Shown here in pieces: positions 1 through 8,383 of a stretch of DNA of 46,322 nucleotides (position 1 is the first letter of the stretch; every line of letters begins with the position of its first letter). This DNA is from Candidatus Methylomirabilis tolerans (lineage in GTDB: Bacteria > Methylomirabilota > Methylomirabilia > Methylomirabilales > Methylomirabilaceae). Both the position numbers and the translations under genes were made by a program. The stretch spans positions 1 through 46,322 of the forward strand of contig JAIOIU010000033.1 of the NCBI GenBank assembly GCA_019912425.1, read 5' to 3'. Under the pieces are notes generated by a model. That model searched no databases and was not told the DNA's origin. It was given only the letters and a program-made list of their open reading frames with translations.

Positions 1-2555
1 CTATGCTCCCCGGCTCGAATGGCAGCGGTTATCCCTCCATCAACGCTGACGGCACCCGGATCGCCTTCCTCTCCAACAGTGACCTGACCGGCGGTAACCC
101 TGACGGTAGCAACGAGATCTTCCTCTGGACCCAAGGCTCAGGCCTGACCCAGATCACCAGCTCAACCAGTGGCGTCAGCTCCAATCCCTCCATCAATGCC
201 GACGGCACCCGGATCGCCTTTCAATCCCTGAGCGACCTGACTGGCGGCAACCCAGACGGCAATTGGGAGATCTTCCTCGCGGAGATATCACAAGCCTCTC
301 CCTCCGACACCGATCACGACGGCATGCCGGACACGTGGGAGGTGGCGCACGGGCTGAACCCGAACGATCCCTCCGATGCGGCCCAGGACCCTGATGGCGA
401 CGGGCTGACGAATCTGCAGGAGTTCCAGGCCAGCACTGATCCCCACAATCGCGATACCGATGGGGATGGGATCATTGATGGCGAGGCCACGACGCCGGAA
501 CGGGTGGATCCCTCGGAGGACACTACGGCTGCTCCTACGCCGGTCGATAAGGCAATTGTGATCACGCATGGCTGGAACTCGAAGTCGTCGGACTGGGCGG
601 GTCCGCTGGCCAACGGCGTCTGTCAGAAGCTTGGCTTTAGCGGCTCCCTTCCGCCTGTTAATGCGACGAACGGTGCAAGAACAATATGCCAGGTCAACGG
701 CTGGGATGTGTGGGTGTATGACTGGCGGACCGATGCTGAGTTCGCACCGCTTCTTGATGTTACAGGCGAAGATTCCTACCGATTTCCGAAGGAGATCCTT
801 CCTTTTGCTGAGCGGCAAGGTGACGCGCTGGCGAAGATATTAAAGGAAAAAAATTATGAACACGTCCATTTTGTTGGCCACAGCGCCGGGGCCAAACTCA
901 TCGAGACCGCGACGTTCGGGCTTAAGCTATGGGTGGGCTTGGAGAAACGACGGGCCGTGAAGATCCACGAGACCTTCCTGGATGCCTATGATCCGCGCAA
1001 AAAGGATTCGACGTATGGTGACTGGGCCGACTGGGCGGATAACTATGTTGATACCCGGCAGGTGGGACTACTGGCTCCCTATGATGGAACCAAGCTCTTT
1101 CTTAAGCATGCCTACACTATTGACGTCACTCCAGAGTCGGACGGGTGCCAATCGGGATACGGAATCGATCTGCGCGCGGTGTGGACCTGTCGTCATAGTC
1201 GGCCCTACCGGTTCTATGGCTGGTCGATCAACGACTCCTCCCTAGTGGACAATGCGAGCGACAACCAGTTCGACCCGATGAGCAGTGACGGCGGAATGGG
1301 GTACTCGCTGTCCCGAGAGAATGGCCACGACCTCAAGGATCTGCAAGCTGCCTTTCCGGAAGGGGGAAAATGCAAGGTACAGGGAGAATCCTGCAATCCG
1401 GGCGCTCTCTCACTGAGCACCTTGCGCTATCTGGCCGCTGCGACTGCGGATGTGGACGCCAGTCACTATCGGCCCGCTACGATCGTGAACGTTGTGGTTG
1501 AGAGTGTGACGACCGCAGTCGAGTACATCCAGGGAACAGGCGCCTATCTGTACGACTTGATCAAAATGGGGTGGGCTTACGTCGCGGGCGGGACCCTGCA
1601 ACCGATGCGGGCAGCCGCCGACCGCGTCATCACCAACGCGGCTCCCGTGACCGAGGAGCCGTCCTATCTCGCGGTCAACGTCACGACCGCGACACCGGTG
1701 AACACGCTGCGCTTCAACTGGAGCTTCGACGCTGCGGGCGAGGGCTTGCTCAGGGTGTTCGTGGACGGCCACCTGGTGCGGCAGATCGACCAGCGCCATG
1801 TGACGCCGGCCTCGCTAGTTACAGAGGAGATCTACATCGGCGACGACGCAGGCCCCCTGCCACCTGGGACCCACCGCATCACCTTTAACCTCGACGGCTT
1901 CGGCGCCAACGCTAGCGGAGTGGAGTTAACCGGCGTGGAAGTAGGGTTGACGGGTCCCCTGCTTACCGTCACCAAGACCGGTACCGGCTCGGGCACCGTG
2001 ACCAGCAACCCCGGCGGGATCGACTGCGGCGCGAGCTGTAGCGCGAACTACCCGACCGGCACTCCCGTGACCCTCACCCCGACCCCCGCGTCCGGCTCCA
2101 CCTTCGCCGGCTGGTCGGGCGACTGCGCCGCCGATGGGACCGTCACGATGGATACCGACAGGACCTGTACGGCCACCTTTAATCTCACGAACGGCCCCGA
2201 CCTGACCGGTACGTGGGGCAGCCTCAGCCAGTCCTGCCGGACGAGACGAGGCGTGCAGACCTGTACGCTCAGCGGGCAATTCACCGCCAGAAACCAGGGT
2301 AACGTCCCAGCGCCATCCGCGTCGGCCCTCAAATTCTTCCTGTCCAGTGACGGGGTCACTCAGGAGACCTTGCTGACCCAGGTCACCGTCGGCAGCTTGC
2401 GAGTCGTCCGGAGCCAACGAGTGCGGTTACGTGTGCCCCTGCCCTCAGGCTACAGCGCCTCGGGGAAGTATGTTGTAGCGGTACTCGATGCAACGAACGC
2501 GGTAGGCGAAAGGGTCGAGAGCAACAATGTGCTGGTCTCCGGACCGATTCCCTGA
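1..2555 (+). CDS. Secreted propeller/lipase-like protein, 3-prime part
   Basis: Continuation of the gene that starts at 44936; an internal ATG at position 3 is not the true start. In order it has two PD40 propeller blades, a thrombospondin-3-like calcium linker ([36 protein letters not shown]), and an alpha/beta-hydrolase domain. The hydrolase shows an oxyanion-type HGW motif and a GHSAG nucleophile elbow whose Ser is at 882-884 (residue 710 of the full protein). A jelly-roll-like segment, a divergent InlB B-repeat ([13 protein letters not shown] ... FAGWSGDC) and a C-terminal CARDB/adhesion-like domain complete it. A secreted esterase/lipase displayed with adhesive modules is the best guess. 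The substrate is unknown, and the catalytic Asp and His were not assigned with certainty. The C-terminus has no sorting signal that I recognise. Confidence 0.85.
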   Translation, partial: MLPGSNGSGYPSINADGTRIAFLSNSDLTGGNPDGSNEIFLWTQGSGLTQITSSTSGVSSNPSINADGTRIAFQSLSDLTGGNPDGNWEIFLAEISQASPSDTDHDGMPDTWEVAHGLNPNDPSDAAQDPDGDGLTNLQEFQASTDPHNRDTDGDGIIDGEATTPERVDPSEDTTAAPTPVDKAIVITHGWNSKSSDWAGPLANGVCQKLGFSGSLPPVNATNGARTICQVNGWDVWVYDWRTDAEFAPLLDVTGEDSYRFPKEILPFAERQGDALAKILKEKNYEHVHFVGHSAGAKLIETATFGLKLWVGLEKRRAVKIHETFLDAYDPRKKDSTYGDWADWADNYVDTRQVGLLAPYDGTKLFLKHAYTIDVTPESDGCQSGYGIDLRAVWTCRHSRPYRFYGWSINDSSLVDNASDNQFDPMSSDGGMGYSLSRENGHDLKDLQAAFPEGGKCKVQGESCNPGALSLSTLRYLAAATADVDASHYRPATIVNVVVESVTTAVEYIQGTGAYLYDLIKMGWAYVAGGTLQPMRAAADRVITNAAPVTEEPSYLAVNVTTATPVNTLRFNWSFDAAGEGLLRVFVDGHLVRQIDQRHVTPASLVTEEIYIGDDAGPLPPGTHRITFNLDGFGANASGVELTGVEVGLTGPLLTVTKTGTGSGTVTSNPGGIDCGASCSANYPTGTPVTLTPTPASGSTFAGWSGDCAADGTVTMDTDRTCTATFNLTNGPDLTGTWGSLSQSCRTRRGVQTCTLSGQFTARNQGNVPAPSASALKFFLSSDGVTQETLLTQVTVGSLRVVRSQRVRLRVPLPSGYSASGKYVVAVLDATNAVGERVESNNVLVSGPIP

Positions 2556-2574
2556 AGTACTAGCCTGGAGTCGC

Positions 2575-2641
2575 GTCGAGCAAACTGGTAGCGCTTGTGG
2601 AAACGGGACGCGCTTGAAAGGATTTGGCGGCACGGCTCGAC
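2575..2641. other. Long-range inverted repeat in the 3-prime/leader region
   Basis: GTCGAGC (2575-2581) pairs perfectly with GCTCGAC (2635-2641), enclosing about 53 bases with further short complementary stretches. It lies between the stop of the lipase-like gene and the ribosome site of the small secreted protein gene at 2706. It could be a structured leader or a terminator without a T-run. I do not recognise a riboswitch family. Confidence 0.3.
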
Positions 2642-2705
2642 ATCGGCGTTGCGCGACGTGCCACCCTTGGCGTAGTGCTCTCGTCGGAGATCAGAGGGAG
2701 GCAAC

Positions 2706-3188
2706 ATGTTGTACAAAAAACAGGTGATAGCGGCTTTTCTTTCCGCGTGTTCTATCTATTTCGGCAGTGCTTACTCCTCTGGAGCGGGGAACTTTTTCGA
2801 TGACGTAATAAAGGAAGTCACGGCAGCACAAGACAAACAGCGATCCGCCTCTTCGGACTACAAGAAGATAGCCTTTTTTCAGGCGGTTAATCTTCAGTAT
2901 CAAAAGGAATTGGTCAATAAAAGAGTGAGAACGTCTGCGATCTACAAGCGGTTGGTGCAGAATCCGCGTTCGGGTCCTGGCGTCGAGGGATTTGTGAATG
3001 TATTGCTGTGCGACGTGAAGAGTAAGAGTACTTGTGACGATCTCTTTCTCGTGTCTATGTCTGACTTCGCACTCTTTGACGCACTGAACGAGGATGTCAA
3101 GATCGAAATCTTCGGAACAATTCAGCCAAAGAGTGGCTTTTTCGGTTGCCACTTCTATATCACAAGTTTCAAGCGACAGGGGCAATAA
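2706..3188 (+). CDS. Small secreted protein of unknown function (160 aa)
   Basis: The ATG at 2706 is preceded by an AGAGGGAGG ribosome site at good spacing, which decides the strand against the open frame on the opposite strand. Residues 1-25 form a signal peptide (KKQVIAAFLSACSIYFGSAYS). The mature part has a charged helical stretch (about 30-75) followed by a compact beta-rich-looking region with Cys residues (LLCDVKSKSTCDD and FFGCHFY) that could form disulfides. No family is recognised. It follows the secreted lipase-like gene by 150 bases on the same strand, so a common surface-related role is possible but only inferred. Base composition is visibly lower in GC than the flanking DNA, which suggests separate acquisition. 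Confidence 0.6.
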   Translation: MLYKKQVIAAFLSACSIYFGSAYSSGAGNFFDDVIKEVTAAQDKQRSASSDYKKIAFFQAVNLQYQKELVNKRVRTSAIYKRLVQNPRSGPGVEGFVNVLLCDVKSKSTCDDLFLVSMSDFALFDALNEDVKIEIFGTIQPKSGFFGCHFYITSFKRQGQ

Positions 3189-3461
3189 CCCGCGTCATTT
3201 TGGGGACGCTTTACTTATTTCTTCACCTCCGTTGAACAGGGCCACCGGTTGATTGTGGAAGGGGCCGAGGTGGTACCGGCGGCGGCGCAACCCGGCGATC
3301 AAGTCCGGGTTAAGGTTCGGCATAGCGTTCTGGCTCCTGATCCGCTGGCCACGATCCCCGCTACGGAGAGCTGGCCGTTTCTATTCACAAATCAACCGGT
3401 CGGGAAACTCATCCGGGAGCCCGCGAACATAAGGCACAAGGCGGCCACACCAGATCTGTAA
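3189..3461 (+). pseudogene. Possible gene remnant, unknown
   Basis: In frame with, and directly after, the stop of the 160-aa gene there is a further open stretch of about 90 codons ending at 3461. It reads plausibly as protein (VEQGHRLIVEGAEVV, GDQVRVKVRHSVLAP), but there is no good ribosome site and only a TTG start at 3249. It looks like the 3-prime fragment of a lost gene. The family is unknown. Confidence 0.25.
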
Positions 3462-4281
3462 CTTTAGAGTCACGCTGCATTTCCCTCCAAGCAATTATCA
3501 TTCCAGACCTATAGGCGCGTCACGCTCCATGCATGCCCTTCGGAGCATGGGTTGCGCCGGCGCCATCCCCGCGCCTTTAGCCTGGTACCCCATCCGCCCC
3601 TCCCAGGAGGCTCCCCCCTTCGCCTCACCCAAGCACACCAAGCTCGATCCGGTTCCCTCGGTCTCGCGGCTATAAGGATCTCCGGACGCTGGTTGCCAGG
3701 GTAGGCCGCGCTGGGGCGCGGGGTGCCATGCGAAGAGCGGTGTCGATAGGCGGGGATCATATCCCTACGATACACCTCCTGCCCGGGCCGTAATCTTACG
3801 AGCTTGTGTGGTGGCAGGGCGCTGGTTGCCTTATGTGGGCGGCCTGGGGGCCGCGGTGGTGGGCGAAAGACGGTGTCGACCTGCGCGTGTCTTGTGGCAG
3901 GGGGTCGCCTCGCACGCAGCTTTTTTGATTGTACCGCCCCTTTCGCCTCCGTCAACCCCCGCCCCTCGTACCGACCGCCCCTGCGGCATAAACGGCCTGC
4001 TCCCCAGAGGGTCCCCTCCATTTAATCCTCGGGGCTGGGGCGGGGGTCCTTCACGTTGTTACGGCCTTCGGTGACCTCGGCGAAACCGTTCTGCGGCGGC
4101 CTCGTGCTCTCCAGCCTTTTTCTACCTACTCCATCCTGTCGCCATCCCTTGGGCAATGTACCAGATCGGGAGCCTCCGTCGGCCTTGCTCCAGCTGGGGC
4201 GGTCTCCTTTTTATGCCTGCTGACGTTGGGTTTGCGGGTGCTGTCGGGGCTGGTCCCGGCCGTTACTTCGGGAGGTGTGTC
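3462..4281. other. GC-rich stretch without a recognisable gene
   Basis: About 820 bases with no convincing coding region; the open frames here on both strands are Arg/Pro/Gly-rich shadows. A short dyad, CCATGC ... GCATGG, lies near 3527-3552, and GCTGGTTGCC occurs twice (about 3689 and 3821). The region directly precedes the SLOG-protein gene, so it may hold its promoter or a long leader. No function is assigned. Confidence 0.4.
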
Positions 4282-5760
4282 ATGGCTGCTCTTCGTTACG
4301 TTGCGGTTGTTGGTTCGCGGTCGCTTCCATCGTCTTGGGAACCGCGGGTGGCCTCGGTTACCCACTCGCTTCTTGGGCGCGGTTTCGGCATTGGATCGGG
4401 CGGGGCGGTTGGGGCGGATCTGTTCGCTCTTCGCACGGTCGTTGATGCCGGTGGCGGTGGGTGCGGGTCCTCGGTCGTGCACCTTCCCGGGGATAACTCT
4501 CTTGCGCCTCGGGATTGCCGCCCGTCCCTGGTCCGGTTCGCGGCGCTGGGGGGCTCGGTGGTGTCCGGGTCGCTCATTCGCGGGGCCTCTCGGGACGTTG
4601 CCGTTACCGCCCTTAAATCACGCACGGCGGCCCTCGTGGAATCGGCGGCGGGGGTTGTGGCCTTCCTACACGGCCCGTCATGGGGTACCCGCTTCACCCT
4701 TCGTTGTGCGCTGGCTCGGGGTCTTCGGGTGGTGGCGTTCGTCTGTGGCGGGGGCGCGGTCCTGCCGGCGTTCGTTGGGGGGCGCTGGGTTCCGCTGCGG
4801 TGTTCCTCGGACGCCTGGGTGGGCGGCTTCCGGTGGGTGCCGGATCCCGAATCACCATCACCCCTCAAATCGTTACCCGAAATCGTCCGCATCCCAGCAG
4901 AGGGTGGCTGTCCCATTCACGAGAGCTTCGTCCATGTCGCGTCGCTGTCGCAAAGCGACCGGCTCTGGTTCGAACGGTGCGAAGTAGTGGGCGATACAAT
5001 CGTGGCGCCACATCCAAACGAGTCGGACGGACGGCCCGCCTTCCTTGCCGTTCCCGCGCTCCGCAAGCGGTTCGGCTGCGATGCCGCTACGGCGATGGAA
5101 CTTGGCGAACTCTTCCTCGCGCTGGATGCCGATGAGCGGGTCGTTGCCCACTACGTGGCCGAGGCCCGGGAGTGGGGCACTGACACCGTCCGGAGTGGAC
5201 TCTTCCGCCTGGTGGTCCAACTGGCTATGCTGGAACAGGCCGACGATCCTATGGACGATGCCGATCCGTACCAGGAGGAGGATGAGGCCGAAGATGAGAC
5301 TTCCGCGCTGTCCTCTGTCGCCTATCACGTGGTCGGGCATCTCGGTCACGAACCCGAAGTCACGCCATGGCTCGAGACCCAGCCGGCCTGGTTCCGCGAT
5401 CTCATCGGCCGGATCGATGCCTGCCCCTCCCTTCCCGCGCTGGCGGAGCTGGGTCGGGATGTCTACGGAATGTCCCTCACCCACGATCAGGCGGGCGCGG
5501 TCTGGACGCGATACAGTCTGCGCAAGGATGAGCTTCACCGGGGTCTTCGCCTCTCGACCCAAGCGGCGACGTTGCTCCGCCGAATCACCTGGGCTGGTGA
5601 GCAGACGCTGCCACGGATCGGGACCGAGCTGTACCGATGCCAGCGAAACGGCCTCGGATCGCTGCCTTCGCACGAATGGGCCGTCCTGTGGGGAGCCTAT
5701 CAGAGCCGCAAGACGACCCTCGATCCCGCCGTTGCGCAACCCGAGACCCCGGTGCCGTAG
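4282..5760 (+). CDS. SLOG-fold (DprA/DUF2493-like) protein with unknown C-terminal domain
   Basis: The ATG at 4282 was chosen because GGGAGG sits 7 bases upstream; the frame is open from 4156 but lacks a ribosome site there. The product is 492 aa. Residues 5-150 show the SLOG Rossmann pattern: VAVVGSRS at 8-15, a glycine-rich GSGGAVGAD loop at 38-46, and SAAGVVAF with a following SWGT motif near 122-135. SLOG proteins bind nucleotides or nucleic-acid-derived ligands; DprA members load recombinases on single-stranded DNA. The C-terminal 300 residues are not recognised. They include an acidic patch (DDPMDDADPYQEEDEAEDE) and a helical tail. Its position before a Rad52/nuclease operon suggests a role in incoming-DNA handling, by inference. 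An intrinsic terminator overlaps the stop codon. Confidence 0.7.
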   Translation: MAALRYVAVVGSRSLPSSWEPRVASVTHSLLGRGFGIGSGGAVGADLFALRTVVDAGGGGCGSSVVHLPGDNSLAPRDCRPSLVRFAALGGSVVSGSLIRGASRDVAVTALKSRTAALVESAAGVVAFLHGPSWGTRFTLRCALARGLRVVAFVCGGGAVLPAFVGGRWVPLRCSSDAWVGGFRWVPDPESPSPLKSLPEIVRIPAEGGCPIHESFVHVASLSQSDRLWFERCEVVGDTIVAPHPNESDGRPAFLAVPALRKRFGCDAATAMELGELFLALDADERVVAHYVAEAREWGTDTVRSGLFRLVVQLAMLEQADDPMDDADPYQEEDEAEDETSALSSVAYHVVGHLGHEPEVTPWLETQPAWFRDLIGRIDACPSLPALAELGRDVYGMSLTHDQAGAVWTRYSLRKDELHRGLRLSTQAATLLRRITWAGEQTLPRIGTELYRCQRNGLGSLPSHEWAVLWGAYQSRKTTLDPAVAQPETPVP

Positions 5761-5777
5761 CCGGGGTCTTTTTTTTG
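5744..5777 (+). terminator. Intrinsic terminator after the SLOG gene
   Basis: AGACCCCGG (5744-5752) pairs with CCGGGGTCT (5761-5769) across an 8-base loop that holds the TAG stop codon, followed at once by a run of seven T. It ends the 4282-5760 transcript and separates it from the operon starting at 6143. Confidence 0.85.
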
Positions 5778-6142
5778 TGCGGATGGGTCCTACGGACCGC
5801 TATCCCCGCCTTCCCTCCACCGCCCCCTGGGGGCTCCCCCTGCCGCTGATCGGGCGCTCCGCCTATAGGTAACGGCGCGACCTCGGCTGCCGCAAGATCC
5901 TGACGGACCTCGCTCGGACTGGGCGTCCTGCGCCTTGCATCTAAATACCGCAAGGCTTGGCCGCCACGTCTTCCCTCGCCGCGCCTCACGGAACAGGCTC
6001 CGCCTGATCCGCACCCCCAGGCTCCGCGCCCTGACCCCTCCCGCTCCCGACTCCTCTTTGGTTCGCTATCACTGAGGCCGTCCCCTTTCCGGCTCCGCCG
6101 GATGGGATCGGGTCTGTTGTGGGGTGAAAGGAGGTGGTGCAT
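5778..6142. other. Leader region of the recombination operon
   Basis: About 365 bases with no gene. It contains a TCCGGC-TCC-GCCGGA hairpin at about 6087-6101, directly before the duplicated leader element, and must hold the promoter for the operon beginning at 6143. I could not assign -35/-10 boxes with confidence. Confidence 0.4.
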
Positions 6143-6145
6143 ATG
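6101..6145 (+). promoter_or_regulatory. Duplicated translation-initiation leader, copy 1
   Basis: ATGGGATCGGGTCTGTTG (18 bases) is followed after a short gap by GTGAAAGGAGGTG and then the start codon. The same two blocks, identical and similarly spaced, occur at 6971-7016 before the next gene. The GGAGGT part is the ribosome site for the ATG at 6143. The conserved 18-base upstream block is longer than a ribosome site needs, so it may be a regulatory target. Confidence 0.6.
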
Positions 6146-7021
6146 GCATCCACGACACGACTCGATTGGAGTCTCTTGCTGCACGAAGCAGTAACTACCC
6201 CCGGCCTCATCCTGGAGGCCTACACGGCCTTTCACCGGTTTAGCCTGGGCAATCAGCTCGCGGCGCTGAGCGAGTGCCGGACGCGCGGAATCCCGCCCGG
6301 GCCGATCGCCACCTATGCCGGGTGGCAGGCCAAACGGCGCCAAGTGAGGCGAGGAGAGCGGGCGCTCGTCCTCTGCATGCCGGTGACCTTGGCGGCGCGC
6401 CCGCACGATAAGGATGACGTTGACGCTGAGAACCTGCCGGTGCGCGAAGAGGCGCAGGCAGGGCCCCGTACGGTTTTCATCTGGCGAGCCCGCTGGTTCG
6501 TCCTCTCCCAAACCGACGGGGATTCGGTGCAGGCGGAGCCGCCCCTGGCCTGGGACAAGGCCACGGCCCTTACCCGCTTGAGCATCAGCGAGGTCCCCTT
6601 CGAAGATCTGGACGGCAACTGCCAAGGGTATGCGACAGGCCGAAGCGTGGCCATCTCTCCGGTGGCGCAGCTTCCCTTCAAGAGCCTCTTCCACGAGCTT
6701 GGCCACATCCTGCTGGGACACACCGACCGCTCGCTTCACGATCCCACGGCGCCGCCGCTCTCCCTCAAGGAGGCGGAGGCCGAGGCGGTCGCCCTCCTGG
6801 TTCTGGAGGCGTTAGAGCTTCCAGGGGCCGCCTACTGCCGGGGCTACATCCAGCACTATCTCTCGGATGCAGCGATCCTGTCCGCCTCGGCCCACCGGAT
6901 CATCCAAGCCGCCGACGCTATTCTCCGCGCCGGCCGTCCACTCTCATCCGCCGAGGAGTTTCCTGAAGGGAATGGGATCGGGTCTGTTGGGCTGGTGAAA
7001 GGAGGTGATGGTCATGTATAG
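6143..7021 (+). CDS. ArdC-like protein with zinc-metallopeptidase (HEXXH) domain
   Basis: The ATG at 6143 follows AAAGGAGGT at the right spacing; the in-frame GTG at 6134 lies within the ribosome site. The product is 292 aa. The N-terminal 80 residues (YTAFHRFSLGNQLAAL ... YAGWQAKRRQVRRGERAL) resemble the ArdC N-terminal single-strand-DNA-binding region. The C-terminal half carries an IrrE/ImmA/M78-like metallopeptidase signature, HELGH at residues 184-188, followed by a downstream EAEAEAVA helix that likely gives the third zinc ligand. ArdC proteins travel on plasmids and protect incoming DNA from host restriction. It heads an operon with an annealing protein and a nuclease. The domain assignment is by motif only. 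Confidence 0.75.
   Translation: MASTTRLDWSLLLHEAVTTPGLILEAYTAFHRFSLGNQLAALSECRTRGIPPGPIATYAGWQAKRRQVRRGERALVLCMPVTLAARPHDKDDVDAENLPVREEAQAGPRTVFIWRARWFVLSQTDGDSVQAEPPLAWDKATALTRLSISEVPFEDLDGNCQGYATGRSVAISPVAQLPFKSLFHELGHILLGHTDRSLHDPTAPPLSLKEAEAEAVALLVLEALELPGAAYCRGYIQHYLSDAAILSASAHRIIQAADAILRAGRPLSSAEEFPEGNGIGSVGLVKGGDGHV
6971..7016 (+). promoter_or_regulatory. Duplicated translation-initiation leader, copy 2
   Basis: Second copy of the leader at 6101-6145. Here it lies inside the 3-prime end of the ArdC-like gene, so it is both coding and leader for the ribbon-helix-helix gene at 7014. A weaker relative (ACGGGATCGG then TCTGGTGG) is seen near 9216. Confidence 0.6.
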
Positions 7022-7208
7022 CCCACGGATCGATGAGGATCTCATTCCACCCCTGTACCGCTTGGCCAAGGTCAGGCGCATCCCTATGACGCGCCTCGTG
7101 AGCGAGATCCTGCAGAAGGCATTGATGATCGTCGATAGTCAGCAGGCCCAGGCCGATCAGGACGGCGCCGGGACGGTGAAGGGAGGTGAGAGCGATGTCA
7201 GGTCCTGA
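7014..7208 (+). CDS. Small ribbon-helix-helix-like protein (64 aa)
   Basis: The ATG at 7014 follows AAAGGAGG; in-frame starts at 7005 and 7008 are too close to the ribosome site. It overlaps the preceding gene by 8 bases. The sequence YSPRIDEDLIPPLYRLAKV ... MTRLVSEILQKAL has the strand-helix-helix pattern of CopG/Arc-type DNA-binding proteins or antitoxins. No toxin partner is evident next to it. It could autoregulate the operon through the duplicated leader, which is inference. Confidence 0.6.
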   Translation: MYSPRIDEDLIPPLYRLAKVRRIPMTRLVSEILQKALMIVDSQQAQADQDGAGTVKGGESDVRS

Positions 7209-7362
7209 GCCGAGTGATTACGAGGGGTACGACGGGTGGCTCGATCAACTGGAGGCCATGCCGTTGGACGAGGCGCTCGATCTCGCCCGCACGCGAGAGA
7301 TGGAGCGGCGGCTGGCCCAAACCCTTGACGCCGAACGAGAGCAAAGAGGAGTGGGAACATGA
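7195..7362 (+). CDS. Small acidic protein of unknown function (55 aa)
   Basis: A GAAGGGAGGTGAG ribosome site precedes the ATG at 7195. The product is 55 aa (MSGPEPSDYEGYDGWLDQLE ... LAQTLDAEREQRGVGT), acidic and helical. It overlaps the genes on both sides (14 bases upstream, 4 bases downstream as ATGA). The tight coupling and ribosome site support it being real despite its size. No family is recognised. Confidence 0.55.
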   Translation: MSGPEPSDYEGYDGWLDQLEAMPLDEALDLARTREMERRLAQTLDAEREQRGVGT

Positions 7363-7628
7363 TCGAAGAGAGCAAGGCAGACCCTGTCTGCATCGCAAAC
7401 GCGACAGGCAAGCAGGATTTTACCGACAACGCTGAGCCTTGCGGCGCCGTCGAGTGCTGGGACACGGTGCTGAGATGGATCTCCTTCGAAACCCCAGCTA
7501 CCCGATGGCTTGCGAGCGTGCAGGTTCCGGATCCGGATTCAGAAAACGTTGTTGAGTCTGTTGAGTCCATTCAATGGACCGAGAAAGGAGACGACGATGA
7601 ATCGGCAACTGTTAGAGAGAGTCTTTGA
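7359..7628 (+). CDS. Small protein of unknown function (89 aa)
   Basis: Starts with an ATGA overlap on the preceding gene, with AGAGGAG upstream. It has two Cys (PVCIANATG, EPCGAVEC region), a Trp-rich middle (CWDTVLRWISFE) and an acidic tail. It overlaps the Rad52-like gene by 32 bases. It could be a single-strand-DNA-binding or nuclease-accessory protein given its place in the operon, but the sequence does not show this. Confidence 0.5.
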   Translation: MIEESKADPVCIANATGKQDFTDNAEPCGAVECWDTVLRWISFETPATRWLASVQVPDPDSENVVESVESIQWTEKGDDDESATVRESL

Positions 7629-8292
7629 GCGTGCCCAGATCAAACAGCGCCAGGGCAGGAACGGCATGCTGGACTATGTGGAGGGCCACTCCATCATCCA
7701 GCGCCTGAACGACGCATTCGAGGGGGCCTGGTCCTTTGAGGTCCTCGATCACAAGATCGTGGAGGAGCGGGACGAGATCCTGGTCTTGGGGAAGCTGTCC
7801 GCTGAAGGGGTGGTCAAGATGCAGTTCGGGACCACCCAGATCACCCGTGAACGCGACAGTAAGAAGATCGTCTCCATCGGCGACGACCTGAAGGCGGCCG
7901 CCACCGATGCCCTCAAGAAGTGCGCCACCTTCCTGGGCGTGGGCCTCCACCTCTACGGTGAGCGCTCAGCCCGCCCGGCCGGGCGAGAGGGTAATGGCGG
8001 CCCACGGCAGGGGACAACCGCTCGCCGCGCGAACCGCGAACCTGAAACCCGGAAGCCGGAGCCCACGAATGGTCAGCCAGAGCAGCCTGAGGGCTCCAAC
8101 GGCAACGGCCGTCTCACCAACGCCCAGCACAGTGCGATTCTGACCATCGCCAAACGGCGCGGGCTCTCACAGATCGAGCTGAACCAGGAGTCGCTCAATC
8201 GGTATGGCGCTCAGGTCCCGTATCTGACCTCGCAGAGCGCCGCAGACCTGATTCAGCATCTGCAATCGCCTGCCCAGCAACCCACTCAGTAG
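7597..8292 (+). CDS. Rad52/Rad22-family single-strand annealing protein
   Basis: The ATG at 7597 follows GAAAGGAG; 231 aa. Residues 1-130 match the Rad52/22 fold, seen in phage and plasmid annealing proteins: YVEGHSIIQRLNDAFEGAWS, then strands with ILVLGKLSAEGVVKMQFGT, then GDDLKAAATDALKKCATFLGVGLHLYG, the hallmark helix. A Pro/Asn/Gly-rich linker (about 133-175) and a small C-terminal helical domain follow. It anneals complementary single strands and likely works with the nuclease encoded at 8384 as a two-component recombination system. This is the family's usual arrangement on mobile elements. Confidence 0.85.
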   Translation: MNRQLLERVFERAQIKQRQGRNGMLDYVEGHSIIQRLNDAFEGAWSFEVLDHKIVEERDEILVLGKLSAEGVVKMQFGTTQITRERDSKKIVSIGDDLKAAATDALKKCATFLGVGLHLYGERSARPAGREGNGGPRQGTTARRANREPETRKPEPTNGQPEQPEGSNGNGRLTNAQHSAILTIAKRRGLSQIELNQESLNRYGAQVPYLTSQSAADLIQHLQSPAQQPTQ

Positions 8293-8305
8293 CGAGAAAT
8301 AGCGC

Positions 8306-8357
8306 GGGGGTGAGGAGCAGGGGGCCGAGAAGGCCCTAAACCCTGAGCCTCACCCCC
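8306..8357. other. Nested hairpin between annealing-protein and nuclease genes
   Basis: GGGGGTGAGG (8306-8315) pairs with CCTCACCCCC (8348-8357), a perfect 10-bp stem. A second hairpin lies inside the loop (GGGCC ... GGCCC, about 8322-8336). There is no T-run, so it may be an RNA-stability or processing element that separates the expression of the two genes. The ribosome site of the next gene starts 12 bases downstream. Confidence 0.6.
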
Positions 8358-8383
8358 TCACTTCCTGAAAGGAGGGATTATCC

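Noticed and set aside
2691-3185. Minus-strand frame opposite the small secreted protein
   Set aside because: The plus-strand frame has a signal peptide and an AGAGGGAGG ribosome site; the minus one has neither.
3509-4021. Minus-strand open frame of 170 codons in the gene-poor region
   Set aside because: Extreme Arg/Pro/Gly composition without domain features; most likely a chance opening in GC-rich DNA.
5585-6739. Minus-strand open frame of 384 codons
   Set aside because: It is Arg/Gly/Pro-rich, runs through a terminator and two plus-strand genes with good motifs, and lacks a ribosome site.
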